DNA of 64,000 nucleotides from Maratus speciosus (GCA_963932465.1 OZ010791.1:622053800-622117799); one strand, 5' to 3'. Shown: positions 24,118-35,829, numbered from the stretch's first letter. Notes: generated from the letters alone by a model not told the origin. Program-made: numbers and translations.

Positions 24118-25631
24118 CAAGTGGGTAAGTGTGGTGTGATGATACATCGCACAAAGGGTTTCGTTTAATATTCCTTTCAAAACACTTTCTTTCAAAACGT
24201 CCAGTACATTTATCGCCATGGAATACCTTCTAAATTTTGGCAAACACATCCTAAACTATGTTAAAGTTTCAAACATATTCGCCTTGTTATATCTCCTAAT
24301 TTTGTTCGCCCCCCCCCCCAAAATGCTACGAAATATCACATGACGGGTATCTGCCAAATTTAGAAAAGTGCCCCCCTTGGGGGGGATTGGGCAGATGGTC
24401 ACCATGATTTTTGACGCGGCCTGATTTTAAAAATTTATGTTATGTTTTATAAGCCATATTAAAGTTTCAAACAGATCGTCCAGTTATATTTTCTAATTTT
24501 GTTCGCACACCTCCCTCAACCCACCCCCCTCCTCGAAATGCGACGCACCCTTCTTCTTTATAATTTATTATCGTGTGTTATAAAGTATCTTAAAGTTTAA
24601 AACAGATTGAATTGTTAGATTTCCTACTTTAAATGAAATCGCGATCTGTTAATTCCACATTCCACCACCAGGGAGCGCACTGTATTCTTAACAAAAGCAT
24701 ATCTGAACGAAACTCCTTTACACAACCCATTAGTAGATATGTTACTCGAGGGGGTGGCGGTCTTCAGCAAGAATTTAAGATAATTGTTGAAATTACTATT
24801 CGGAAATAGTGGTAATTTAACTTTTGACATATTTATATTTAATAAGTATAAGTAGCATGTATCTGAGGACTCCATCAAAAAACGCACCTGAAACGGTATG
24901 AAACAAAAAAGAAATATTTTGCCCCTCCCCCTCTCCCCACCTTCCCGAAATTTCACGCGCCATTTTTTATAAACTTTTTCTAATGTGTTATAAACTATCG
25001 TAAAATTTCAAACAGATCGCCTTGTTATATTTCCTAATTTTAACAAAAATGTTAGTTCCACATTCCACCACCAGGGAGCGCACTCTATTCTTAACAAAAC
25101 TGTATCGGAAGGAAACTCCGTTAAACAACCTATAAGTAGATATGTTACTCGAGGTGGTGGCGGTCTTAATAAGAAATTAAAATATTTGCTGAAATTACTA
25201 TTAGGAAATAGTGGTAACTAAACTTTAGCCAATTTTATGTTAAATAAATAGCATATATCTCAGACTCCCTCAAAAAGTCACCTAAAGCGGTCAGAAACGC
25301 TAATTTTTTAAATAGAAATCTAGCGCCCCCCGCCTCCCCGGAATTTCGCGTGTCATGCTTTCTTACACTTTATCTTATGTGTTATAAAAGATCTTAAAGT
25401 TTCAAACAGATCGACTTGTTAGATTTCCTAATTTTAACAAAATCGCGTTATGTAAGTTCCACATTCCACCACCAGGGAATGCACTCTATTCTTAACAAAA
25501 GCATATCTGAACGAAACTCCTTTACGCAATCTTTCCGTAGATAGATGAGTCGGGATGGTAGCGGTCTTAAACAAGAATTTAAAATATTTGCTGCGGTAAC
25601 AAACGCTAAGATTTTAAAAATAATTCTAGCT
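24118..25631 (-). mobile_element. Family B minus element, 3' part (cut by duplication breakpoint)
   Basis: It starts with CAAGTGGGTAAGTGTGG and GATGATACATCGCAC (the reversed B tail hairpin) and the inverse motif AGGGTTTCGTTTA. It continues into an array of units of about 395 bp, each with TTCCACATTCCACCACCAGG, CTATTCTTAACAAAA and GTTACTCGAGG. It stops at 25631, where the duplicated copy starts, so the 5' half of this element is missing here. The 110-codon frame at 24624-24956 is a by-product of the array. Confidence 0.65.
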
Positions 25632-25655
25632 AGGTCTTAATTCTAGCTAATTCTA
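25632..25655. other. 24-base filler at the duplication junction
   Basis: Between the two copies lie 24 bases not explained by either side. They contain two more partial copies of TTCTAGCTA, which also ends the left copy (AATTCTAGCT). Short templated fillers of this kind are usual at joints made by polymerase theta-type end joining or template switching. Confidence 0.65.
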
Positions 25656-26083
25656 GGATTGTTAACCGAGAGAGCCGCTTCCTTGATCAAGGCACCTTAA
25701 GCGCCACTCAAGTAGTCAATGAAGCGTGTTAGATTACAGTACTTCAGAATAAATTTCAAAATGTCTACTCACTTCCATCATAGACGGCCCCTTAAACCAT
25801 CATTTTGCCGTTTTTTAAGCATAATTTAAGCATAACTACTTGGAAGAAAAATGTGAAATTTTTTAATTTCCATAAAGCAGGACTTAATAAATCTAAATCC
25901 ATCAAAAAAATTGTGGGTTGCAATTCATAATTTTTTCGAATATTAATTTCATAATTCATATCATAAAATTATAAAAATTGCAAATTCAGCTTATTTATGT
26001 TTGGGTATATTAGTATTATTACCAGAAAAAAATTAGCACATTAGGAGCATAATTTCGGGAGATATAAATAAAAATATGAAAAT
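25656..26083 (+). repeat. Second copy of the duplication, left part
   Basis: Matches 22061-22489 nearly base for base (one base shorter in an A run). It is the left half of the interior of the Tc1-type MITE and is broken at 26083 by the 12.69 kb insert. Confidence 0.85.
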
Positions 26084-27421
26084 CATGGAAGACGGTAGTA
26101 TTCCGAGTGACGCAGCCTTAAGCCTAAAATCGTATCGTATCGTATCGTAGAATAGATGGCGGAACTCATATATACAGCTAACTCGACATCAAAGAAAATG
26201 CGAAAAGCCGCCTGTTAATAACTCATCAAATATAGGTCCTATTGTTCTGATTTTTTTAAAACAGTCTTATATCTGCAGTCTAATCCTATTCTGAATTTTT
26301 TACAATTCTACGTGCAGTATATTTTCAGATCTGTAAACCCATTTTGAAAGCAATTTCGATGGTGTAAATTTGTCTTTTTTTTTTCTCCAAAACGGTCTAG
26401 ATTTTTTTAAAAACATTAATATATAAAATTAATCTGTTTTTGACGAAGTGGATAAGACTAACCTAGTATCTAGGAAAACTCTTAATTTTTATATAATCCG
26501 CATAAAAAATTGGACTCCTTAGGTTCGCGGATTACATGTTATTCTATGGGCTAGCAGACAGAACGTTGCACATCGGTTTCGCGCGGTTTAGGTCACAGTT
26601 AAGAATCTGAATATTGGCAATAAATCTTTTTTTAAACTACAAAAACAGTTTATTATGTACTTTAAAATACTTAGACTGATTTTTTAAATTGGAGCAGTAT
26701 TTTGTAATTATATGTATTTTATTTCATTGTTATTCATAGTAAGTAAACATTTTTTAAGGAGAAAATATTTCGCATTTTTAAAAAAATTCTCGTATCGAAA
26801 TTCGATATTTATCGAAAATTCTCGTATCGAAATGAAAATTCATCGCGTTCGCCATAAGACTTCGCCATGTATTACTACGCGATACGCGAAGTTGACTGAA
26901 GAAATAAGAAATATCAAAGATCTTGAAATGGTATTCCAAGGGGAGAAAGTGAGTACAATTTCTAATTATCCAGACAGCATTCCTTGCAACCGATCCTTTC
27001 TAATTAGTATAATGTTCTGAATTGTTTTTATTTTCAACAATACTTATAACTGTTTTCCTTACAAAATAACGTTCATGTGTGGCATAGGTATTTCTTGTGA
27101 TATGTGAGTGTAATACAGATAGATTACTAATTTAATTTTGTGTTTTGGGTTTTCTTTTAAAGAAATTATACAAAATCTTTCATTTTTAAAGAACGCACAA
27201 TTTAAATAAAAGGTATGACGAAATCAAAATTAAGATTTCCAATCCCGTTTATAAAATGATTCATTTGCGAATCGTTTCTAATAATATTATAAACGAAAAT
27301 TGACTTAAAATGACATCTTTTTCGAAATGTGGGTATCTTTCGTTTATTTTTTTTGTTATATAACTCTTTTCAGCTTCAAAAATTAAAGCATCGTAGTATT
27401 TATAAAATTTAACCTAATTAG
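26084..27421. other. Left part of the 12.7 kb insert, mostly non-coding
   Basis: Contains a CGTAT pentamer run (26129-26147), several poly-T stretches and one exon-like open frame at 26712-27020. No transposon ends other than the insert edge were seen. The last 28 bases before the hAT-like element (TAGTATTTATAAAATTTAAC) recur just after that element at 34692. Confidence 0.5.
26712..27020 (+). CDS. Possible exon, unrecognised 102-codon frame
   Basis: The middle of this frame (about residues 40-78) is charged and unlike AT-driven noise, including TTRYAKLTEEIRNIKDLEMV. It is followed directly by GAAAGTGAGTA, a good match to a splice donor, so residues after about 78 may be intronic. The 5' part is low-complexity and phenylalanine-rich. 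No family is recognised. It lies inside the 12.7 kb insert and could be a captured host exon, a transposon exon, or chance. Confidence 0.25.
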   Translation: MYFISLLFIVSKHFLRRKYFAFLKKFSYRNSIFIENSRIEMKIHRVRHKTSPCITTRYAKLTEEIRNIKDLEMVFQGEKVSTISNYPDSIPCNRSFLISIMF

Positions 27422-27738
27422 CAGGGGCGTAGTTACCGTGGAGCAGTTGGAGCAGACTGCTCCAGGCGCATGCATCCTAAGGGCGCAAAATTAGAAAGAG
27501 CAGAATAAAGATTTGTTGAAAGATTTGCATATTTTTTTCATTATTAATTGAATGTTATAGATGAATCTTGTTGCAATCAGCATATTCCTATGATGTTTTA
27601 CCTCAACTATTTCGATTGAAAACATGTTTTATACAATGTTACAAGAAATTACTTCTATTCGTGAAGTTTCAGTTTAAATTCATACCATATTGAATCCTCA
27701 AGTAACTTCTCCAGCAACGTTTTAGCATGCCTGTTTTT

Positions 27739-28386
27739 AGGTAGATTTCGTAAGAAATACTACCTATTACAGTCGTTATCATGGTGCGACTTTTGAAAAA
27801 TTCCTTCATAACTTTTCATTATATGACCCAAGAAACCTAAAACCAACCCCACCTAAAAAGTTTATATATATGCATGTGCTAAATTTTGTCCGCATGATAA
27901 AAGTCGCAATTATGCACGGATCGTCTTTAAACTCACCAAAAACATTCAGATGGCTAATATCTCGACGGAGATTGTAAATGGGTAAAATCCGCCCAAGGGT
28001 GGTGGAAATGAGGAAAAAGTAGGGTTTTAGGGAGAAAATAATTCACACAACTTCGTCAATTCGCAAGATATCAAATCCAATTAAATTTATTATAAATCTT
28101 CTTAATGTTATCTACAACTTTTATATTGACACGTTTTTCATATTAACGAATCTTACACCAAATGCAAATTAAGAATACGTAGCGGTTAAAGAAAAAAATA
28201 TCGTATTAACATGATTCTGAAAAAAAAAAAACCAGCTCTTACCGAAAAATGAAATTAAAATCTCCTCAAAAGCAGCCAGATAAAATTGTTAAACTGAGTT
28301 TATCTCTAATATTCATTTAGTTTTTGTTGGTGAAATTAATACTTAACTTCGAAATCTAGCTGCACCTGTAGGTCGAGCCGGCAGGG
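27739..28386 (+). mobile_element. Family F HINE-like element, near complete
   Basis: The head palindrome AGGTAGATTTC-GTA-GAAATACTACCT follows a T run. Then come TATTACAGTCGTTATCATGG, a short TATATATATG tract and a core with CGCAATTATGCACGGAT, which resembles the A and C cores. The 3' end is GAAATCTAGCT (inverse of the head), a hairpin around CCTGTAGG..CCGGCAGG, then a T run. It is a close relative of family A in layout, about 650 bp, with no coding capacity. Confidence 0.6.
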
Positions 28387-28639
28387 ATTTTTTTTTTCCT
28401 GTAACTGTTCGTTGGACGACAGTTGAAGATCTTCAAATCTATAATCAAAACTTGTTTACAGGGTTCTTATCGGTCACTTCATTGGGTACCACTGTTTTCA
28501 AAAAATAATCTTTCTGGTGCATTTCTTTTGAAAATGTTTTAGAAATTTATCATGATGATTACTGTGCGGAAATAATGGTAGCTAAAGAAGTCACTTTTGT
28601 AAAACCTATATTTACGATGTAACAGCAATGACTTGGCTA

Positions 28640-28775
28640 TTTAGTTATTTTACGATTTGGAATTTAAAAAAAAAAAAAAGTTTGACAAGCTGAAGAAAAT
28701 TATTGAAATTATTGACCATTTTACAAACAACCCCCCCCCCCCCCCCCAAAGAAAAAAAAAATTTTTTTTTCAAGG

Positions 28776-28806
<31 letters not shown>

Positions 28807-28930
28807 GAAATTAAACATGCATCAGTACAGATGATTATAAAACAATAATAAGAGCAGGCACATTCCTCATCAGTCCACGACGACAAAACTTAGAGGGGGG
28901 GGGGGGTGAGGGGAGGCGGCAAATTAAATT
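28640..28930. repeat. Low-complexity homopolymer cluster
   Basis: A13, C15, A9T8, T21, a GT run and G14 tracts lie within 290 bases. The apparent 63-codon frame here is an artefact of these runs. Assembly accuracy is doubtful in such DNA. Confidence 0.75.
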
Positions 28931-29142
28931 TTGTGCGTCTTGTTTTTGAGATTTTGAAAATATGGAAAATCTCAAATACAGAATTGATGAGCCTTTTTGA
29001 TCGTAAAGGGAGAAAAAATTAAGTAAGTGTTTCTTAGAACCTGATTATCACCTATGCACACTTACATCACTTGCACCACCATCGAAATGTATTTTTACGT
29101 ATTAAACCTTATTTAATCACAAAATTTTAGGATTGTGCGTTT

Positions 29143-29941
29143 GCTTGGGCCGTAATCATGCTCTGTCCCTGTCCCCCCGCTCTGAGAGTCTGTATGTGAC
29201 ACAAATTTTGGGGATGCTCTATCTCAAGAACTAATGAACGGAATTTAATAAAAGTTTAGATTCAGTTAGTCCCTGATATAAGTTGGAGCTGATTAATTTT
29301 TGGTGTAAATCGCCTCATTATTCACGATTTCCACAATAGTTATATCCCAAGAACTAAGGCACGGATTTTCAAAAAAATTCAGATTCAGTTAGTCCTTGAT
29401 ATAATTTGGTGCTCATTGCTTTTTGCTGTAAATCATCCGACAGGTGACGCTGCTATGCTACATTATTTATGATTATTGCAATAGCTCTATCTAAAGAACT
29501 AAGGCACGAATTTTCCTCAAACTACTTTAGTCCCTGATATAAATTAGTGCGGTTTAATTTGTGGTGTAAATGCCGACAGGTGGCGCTGCTATGCTACATT
29601 TTTCACGTTTCCCGCAATAGCTGTATCTCAAGAACTAATGCATGAATTTTCGTCAAACTTCAGATTCGGTTAATCCTTGATATAAATTTGTCGTAATTAG
29701 TTTTTGGGTCTAAATCGCGCAACATGTGGCATTGCTAGACAGAATTTTTTCCGATTTCCCTAATAGCTCTATCTCAAAAACTAATGCACGGATTTTCATC
29801 AAACTTTAGATTCAGTTAGAAGTTCACATAAGTTTTGCTGAGTAGATTTTGGTGTAAATCACCTAACCGGTACTGCATTTTCCCGGAAATATTACCATGT
29901 ATGAGATAGAAGAATGTTTTGGGATTGCCACATCCGACTAG
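29143..29941 (+). mobile_element. Family C HINE-like element, 5'-truncated (C1)
   Basis: It starts within the leader (TGTATGTGACACAAATTTTG) and has several units of about 145 bp with TATCTCAAGAACTAATGCAC, GATTTTCATCAAACTT, GGTGTAAATCGC and GGTGGCGCTGCTATGCT. It ends with AGATAGAAGAA, TTTGGGATTGCCACAT and CTAG at 29938-29941. The CTAG ending after a hairpin-like stretch is the CTRR terminus of Helitron-type elements. Confidence 0.6.
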
Positions 29942-31198
29942 TTACTTTCTTCTATCTTTACAAGAAGAAAGTATTGGATTCATGCAAATTTTCGAATTCC
30001 GGTTTTCGACGGATTTACACGTTTTTGGGGTCAGAGATTCCAAAAAACATGTTTTTACAAAATGTCTGTCTGTGAGTCTGTCTGTCTGTCTGTGTGTATG
30101 TGACACAAATTTTGTGGGCGCTCTATCTCAAGAACTAATGCACGGAATTTAATAAAAAGTTGTAATCAGTGAGTTCCTAATACAAATTGATGCTGATTAG
30201 TTTTTGGTGTAAATCGCTCAACAGGTGGCGCTGCTATGCTGCATTTTTCACGATTTCCGCAATAGCTCTATCTCACGAACTAATGCACGGATTTTGATCA
30301 AACTTCAGATTTAGTTAATCCTTGATATGAGTTGATGCTGATTACGTTTTGATGTAAATCGCCCAACAGATGGCGCTGCTATGCTGCATTTTGCAGCATT
30401 TACATGATTTTCGTAATAGCTCTATCTCAAGAAATAATGCACGGATTTTCATCAAACTTCAGATTCTGTTAGTGCTTGACATGAGTTGACGTTTTGCACC
30501 TTGTGGTGTAAATCGCTCAACAGGTGGCGCTGCTATGCTGCATTTTTTGTGATTTCCGCGATAGCTCTATCTCAAGAACTTATGCTAGGGTTTTCAACAA
30601 ACTTCAGATTCAGGTATACCTGGATATGAATTAGTGCTGTTTATGTTTTGCTGTAAATCGCTCAACAGGTGGCGCTGCTATGCAGCGTTTTTCTCGACTT
30701 CCACAAAAGCTCAATGTCCAGAACTAATGCACGGATTTTCATCAAATTTCAGATTCAGTTAGTTCTTGACATGAATTGATGTTTTGTACCTTTTGGTGTA
30801 AATCGCTCAACAGGTGGCGCTGCTGTGCTGCATTTTTTGTGATTTCCACAGTAGCTTTAGCTCCAGAACTAATACACGGATTTTCATCCAACTTCAGATT
30901 CCGGTATACGAATTAGTACTGTTTGTGTTTTGGGCGATTCCTGTTTACGATTCCGGTATATGAATTAGTACTGTTTGTGTTTTGGTGCAAATCGCTCAAC
31001 AGGTGGTACTGCTATGCTACATTTTTCAAAATTTCTCCTACAGCTCTATTTCAATAACTAATGCACTAATTTTCATCAAATTTCAAATTCAGGTATACTT
31101 TTATATGAATAAATTGATGTAATTTATTTTACTATTTAAATGATTTAATTGACGTGATTTATATAGAAGAAAGTTTTGTGATGGCCACAACATACTAG
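29942..31198 (+). mobile_element. Family C HINE-like element, complete (C2)
   Basis: It begins TTACTTTCTTCTATC, immediately after the CTAG of C1, with the partner GAAGAAAGT forming the head palindrome. Then GGTTTTCGACGGATTTACAC, AACATGTTTTTAC and a GTCT microsatellite (GTCTGTCTGTCTGTCTG), followed by about seven units of roughly 145 bp. It ends with the inverse motif ATAGAAGAAAGT, hairpin TTGTG-ATGGC-CACAA and CATACTAG before T. Subterminal inverted repeats, GTCY tract, core repeats and hairpin plus CTAG agree with DINE-1/HINE structure. The 77-codon frame at its head is not a gene. Confidence 0.7.
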
Positions 31199-31236
31199 TT
31201 TTTTATTGTGATTACAATGCTTTTCCTATTACCTTT

Positions 31237-32319
31237 TTACTTTCTTCTATCTTTAGAAGAAGAAAGTATTGGATTCGTGAAATTTTTCGAATTCCGATTT
31301 TCGACGGATTTACACGTTTTAGGAGTCGGAGATGACGAAAAATATGTTTTTACAAAATGCTTGTCTGTGAGTCTGAATGTGACACAAATTTTGTGGGCGC
31401 TCTATCTCAAGAACAAATGAACGGAATTTAATAAAACTTTAGATTCATTTAGTCCCTGATATAAATAGGAGCTGATTGCATTTTCGTGTAAATCGCCCAG
31501 CAGGTGGCGCTGCTATTCTTCATTATTTACGATTTCCACAATAGTTATATCTCAAGAACTAAAGCACGGATTTTCAAAAAACTTCAGATTCAGTAAGTCC
31601 TTGATATAATTTAGTGCTGATAACTTTTTGGTGTAAATAGCCCAATAGGTGGGGCTGTTATACTGCATTTTGCAGAATTTACACGATTTCCACAATAGCT
31701 CTATCTCAAGAACTAATGCACGGATTTTCATCAAACTTGAGATTCAGTTAGTCTTTGATATGAATTGATGCTGATTGCGTGTTGGTGTAAATTACCCAAC
31801 ATGTGGCGCTGCTGTGCTGCCTTTTTCATGATTCTCGCAATAGCTCTATCTCAAGAACTAAAGCACAAATTTTCACCAAACTTCAGATTCAGTTAGTACC
31901 TGATATAAATTAATGCTGTTTAGTTTTGGCGTAAATCGCCCAACGGGCGGCGCTATTATGCTGCATTTTTCCCGATTTCCGCAATAGCTGTATCTCAAGA
32001 ACTAATGGATGAATTTTCATCCAACTTCAGATTCAGTTAGTCCCTGGTATAAATTGATCCTGATACGTTTTTGGTGTAACTTGTCCAACAGGTGTCACGG
32101 CTATACAGAATTTTTCACGATTTCCGCAATAGCTCTATCTCAAAAACTAATGTACGGATTTTCATCAAACTTCAGGTTCAATTAGAAGTTGATATAAGTT
32201 GTTCCTCATTAGATTTTGGTGTAAATCTCCTAGCCAGTAGCGCTGCTATGCTGCATTTTTCAGGAAGTATTAACCTGCATGAGATCGAAGAAAGTTTTGG
32301 GATTGCCACTTCTGACTAG
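31237..32319 (+). mobile_element. Family C HINE-like element, complete (C3)
   Basis: Same head (TTACTTTCTTCTATCTTTAG, GAAGAAAGTATTGG), leader and 145-bp units as C2, but only a brief GTCTGTGAGTCTG tract in place of the longer microsatellite. It ends GAAGAAAGTTTTGGGATTGC and GACTAG before T at 32316-32319. A 39-bp spacer separates it from C2. Confidence 0.65.
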
Positions 32320-32347
32320 TTTATACATTGTATGCGCGTGGAAAGTA

Positions 32348-33693
32348 CACTGGTCATCAAAATTAAAGGATAATGACAGTTAATGAAAAATTATTAATGA
32401 AAATTTATACAAAAGCATTAGTTAACATAAACTACAATGTTTCTCTTGTACAAAAATGTTTTCTTTAATATGGTTTGTAATCACCTCGGACAAATATGCA
32501 TACTTCACATCTTGATTTCATAGATTTTACCAAAGTGTTGATCAAGTCTTGTGGAATTGCACTCCATGCTTCTAAAAGTGCACTTTTGAGATCCTGGAGG
32601 GTCCGTGGAGGGATTTGGTGCGCTGTAAGTGAGCACCCTAAGTCATCCCACACATGCTCAATCGTGTTCAAGTTAAGTGAGTAAGGTGCCCAATCCATTC
32701 GAATGATATTTTCTGTTTGCGAGTATTCTGACACCACATATGCTCGTTGTGGCCGAGCATTGTGATCATTTAAAAAAATCTCTGGGCCAACAGCACCCCT
32801 AAACAGTCTATCTTGGGGTTCCAATACCTCCTCCACATTTCTTCGAGCGGTTACAGAACGTCCTTGAAAGATATGCAGCTCGGTGCGGCCATTTGTCATA
32901 ATTCCCCTTTCTGGCGGTCGCGAAAACGGGATATTTCACGGATAAGGGAAGGCAAGTTGCGTGTTCCTTCTTCTCTCCAGATTAAAACACGTCTAGAATC
33001 CGTGTTCAGACTACATCTGGACTCATTAGTAAATAGTATTTGGACCCAGTCTTTTTGGCTCCGCTGATCACAACGACGCCTTTGGAAACTGGAGTGCATG
33101 GGACACAAACTTTTGGTTTTATCTCATACAGTCAGTAGAACTGCTAAGTCGAGTTCCTGTGGCAGCCTGAAAGTCTGAAACCAAATCTCTTGTAGTCACT
33201 TCGCGGTTTCTTCGAGCCGACAATGTCAGAAAACGGGTTTCGGATGCAGTTGGTGCTCTTGGTCGCCCTTGACCAGGCTGGCTATCACTTGATCGAGTAC
33301 TTAAAAAGCGGCTCCAATCTCTTGATATGGCAATGTGAGGGATATTCAAATCTTGGGCGACCTCCATTTGTGTTTCATCTCCCTCGATTTTACCAATTAT
33401 TCACCACTTTTGCACTTTACTTAAATGATGCCTTTGAGCCATAACTAACGAATACTGACTCTCAGACACCACATTCATTTTAAACAACACTACAGACCAG
33501 AATTGCGTCCATTGCGCACCACATTGTCAATCATCTAATTTTCATATTTTCGACTGTAACGTATGTGCGGAAGTGCAATTTTGTGTTCAATTGTGTTTAA
33601 TTAACATAAATAATTGCAGCATTGGGCATTGGGTGCAACATTAACTTAGTGAACATATTTTTTTCCATTATCCTTTAATTTTGATGAAAAGTG
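32348..33693 (-). mobile_element. Degenerate Tc1-like transposon
   Basis: Left end CACTGGTCATCAAAATTAAA and the inverse right end CACTTTTCATCAAAATTAAA share about 26 bases (continuing GGATAATG). TA precedes the left end; on the right the expected TA reads AA. The 1.35 kb length, TIRs and an internal minus-strand transposase relic identify Tc1/mariner. Confidence 0.85.
32465..33367 (-). pseudogene. Tc1-type transposase, frameshifted and inactive
   Basis: Three minus-strand pieces read in order. 33367-33119 is the helix-turn-helix DNA-binding region (RDWSRFL, GQGRPRAPTASE). 33108-32896 holds the first catalytic region (ILFTNESRCSL, where the family has FTDES, so the first Asp is Asn). 32899-32465 holds the second and third (FLNDHNARPQRA, WAPYSLNLNTIEHVWDDL). 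The pieces are in different frames, so at least two frameshifts are present. The usual product is a DD34E integrase-like enzyme of about 340 residues that cuts and joins TIR ends at TA. With a lost Asp and broken frames this copy cannot be active. Confidence 0.85.
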
Positions 33694-34684
33694 AAAAAAC
33701 TGCAATCTTAAGTAATATGTAAGGGTGTCAATCAGGGTTCTCGCTGCCGATCGCCACTACACCAAAACGTTTCATTTGGCGAGAAAATGACTGAAATCGC
33801 CAAATTGCAGGAGATCTTTTTTTTTTCTTTCGTCGATACTCTCAATGATGTTATTCCACGATTAAACCTTTCCTATGTAACTCGACATTTGTGTTCTGAT
33901 ATTCTTCACGACGAATCTATTACTACCATTATTTGAATTTGGATAGTTTTTCTTTAACGATTTGCCAAATTGCTCAGACTAGTGAAAAGCCAGTGAGGAC
34001 CCCGGTGTCTGGCTCATTTTCTAAACCATTAACTGTAGAAATATATTTATAATTGTAGAAAAGCTTCAAAGTTGTTCTTCATCCTCTTAAAAGTAATTTA
34101 GTTCAAAATTTTTATTTTTTTAAATTACGAGGTTTACATTTTTATTCGCGTTACATTTAGGAAAATCTTCTCCATACTTTAACAGGTAAAAAAAAAAAAA
34201 AAAAAAATGTACGACCAAAATTTACAGAGTTATGATACTTTGAATTTTATGGAATTTTAGTATTTTTTGGCACTAAAAATAGAAAACCTGTTTCATCCAT
34301 ATGCGAAAAAAAAAATCTTGACAATAGTGTTTTCTTTTATTAGTATTCTACAATGCTTCGAAACCCTTGAAAAGAAAAAATAGATATTAAGCACAGCAGA
34401 TTGCATTGGCTCATTGGCGCATTTAAAATTAAATTCCCGCCCAATTCTCAGAAAATATTGGTAGGTCCGTACTTAAAGAATTACAATTCATTTCATTAAT
34501 TATTTGTATTTAATACGTTGTTAAAATACTTCGACTTTCAAATAAAAGTAAAGTTTTAAATTGAATTAAGGTTATTATATAAATTTTGAACTTGAAAACA
34601 AAATTGCGCAGAACGTTTTCGTGTGACAAGAGGGCGCACAAACTTTCCTTGCTCCAGGGCGCTGAATATGTAGCTACGCCACTG
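33694..34684. other. Right part of the hAT-like element, non-coding
   Basis: A/T-rich with an A23-type run at 34187-34207. The last 70 bases have the GAGGGCGCAC and GCTCCAGGGCGC subterminal motifs mirrored at the left end of the element. No open frame of note. Confidence 0.55.
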
Positions 34685-34692
34685 CTAATTAG

Positions 34693-35672
34693 TATTTATA
34701 AAATTTAACCTAAAGGGGGGAAAAAATTCTTATTGCCGTTTATCTCTGTAACAAAAGAAAAACAGAAAGAAAAAAAAAAAACCTGAAGCATTTTTTTTAG
34801 GCTAATTGATTGCAGCCATGGGTGCAAGACTTTCAGTCTCAGGACTGATTTCAGTCTTGGACATATTTTTGACTGATAGTAAATTCTACTTTATATACTT
34901 AAATTATCACGATTAGCTCAAAATGAACCATTTTATCCTGACTGGTTGTTTTGAGCTCTAAAAGTAAAAATTTTCATCATGATACTTTTCCTTATTTAGT
35001 AATTAAAGTTTATAGATAAATAAGATAAAACAGCTTTTTTGCAAAAGTAAGATACTTGTTTTTATTTAATTTTAAAGTTAATATGCTTAAAAGAAAGCTT
35101 TAAATAATTTACTTTTAAAAAATATAAAAGTAGACAGCTCCCTTATATGGTATTTGTGGTAATGAAGTATTATTGTAAATAAGAACAATTCAGAACATGT
35201 TACTATTTAGAAAAGATTGGTTTCACAAAATTTCATTAGCAGCTGAATTGTAGCTGTCATGATAATTAGAGTTTGTATAAACTAATAAAGTGATTACTCA
35301 GTAACCATTTCAATTAATATATTAATCTGACTCGCATCTTAAATTAAATATTAAGTTTTTATTCTGCTTTCATTAAACCATTCACTATTCTTTAACATTC
35401 CGCATATTCCAACTACAAAAACTCTTTTTATCAATTTCACCTGTACACTGGAGGGTTGCCGTGCCACTTACAGAGTAGCGCGTTTATCGCCTCGTTGTGC
35501 AATAGCATTTGAAAGATCACCACACTAACATAAAAAGTAGCAATAAAAGAAAAACAAAATTAATCAGTTGATTGTAAAAAACCCCGCTCCATTCTCGGTC
35601 GGGGGAGGAACATCAGAAGAAAAAAAAACCTCGCGAAATTTGACAGTATGTCAGGGGGAAGGGGGGGAATCC
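34693..35672. other. Non-coding spacer inside the 12.7 kb insert
   Basis: A/T-rich without repeat ends except a local TTTCAGTCTC/GACTGATTTCAGTC inverted patch near 34840. A minus frame at 35560-35763 crosses homopurine runs and is not called. Confidence 0.45.
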
Positions 35673-35829
35673 AAAACTTCATCAAAATAGTTGTAACTTT
35701 TCTAATAAATATGTTACATATAACATATGGTAGTAATAATCGGTATATCTGATGAAAATACAAATATTTTTTTTAAAATGAACTATTTAATGATTTTTTT
35801 ATCCCTATTACTGTATTGGATTAATAGTA
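35673..35829 (+). repeat. Direct repeat, filled copy
   Basis: This 157-bp segment (AAAACTTCATCAAAATAGTT to TTAATAGTA) recurs at 37987-38146 at about 93 percent identity. Here it ends exactly where the TA-flanked MITE begins. In the other copy the MITE is absent. Confidence 0.8.

Larger units (their letters stand above)
22061..25631 (+). repeat. First copy of a 3.57 kb tandem duplication
   Basis: This block is repeated as 25656-26083 plus 38774-41925, in order and in the same orientation, with only scattered differences. The left edge is inside the Tc1-type MITE, the right edge inside a family-B element. The second copy continues past the right breakpoint into sequence missing here, exactly as expected for a head-to-tail duplication. 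Confidence 0.85.
27422..34684. mobile_element. hAT-like non-autonomous element, 7.26 kb, perfect 8-bp target duplication
   Basis: The left end CAGGGGCGTAGTTAC and the inverse right end CAGTGGCGTAGCTAC match the CAGNGGCG pattern of many hAT termini. CTAATTAG flanks the element exactly on both sides (27414-27421, 34685-34692), the 8-bp duplication expected for hAT. Subterminal GCTCCAGG/GGGCGC motifs also mirror each other. No hAT transposase is present; the interior holds a family-F element, three family-C elements and a dead Tc1. It is therefore a non-autonomous element enlarged by nested insertions. Confidence 0.75.

Noticed and set aside
24624..24956. 110-codon minus-strand frame, recurring at 40925-41233 and as plus frames at 49388-49717 and 49788-50123
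   Set aside because: It recurs once per 400-bp unit of the family-B array with frameshifts and no start context; it is repeat sequence, not a gene family.
29919..31420. Frames of 70-77 codons at the heads of C elements with a shared peptide
   Set aside because: The shared peptide (FRFSTDLHV) is the translation of the conserved head sequence, ends in the microsatellite and has no independent support.
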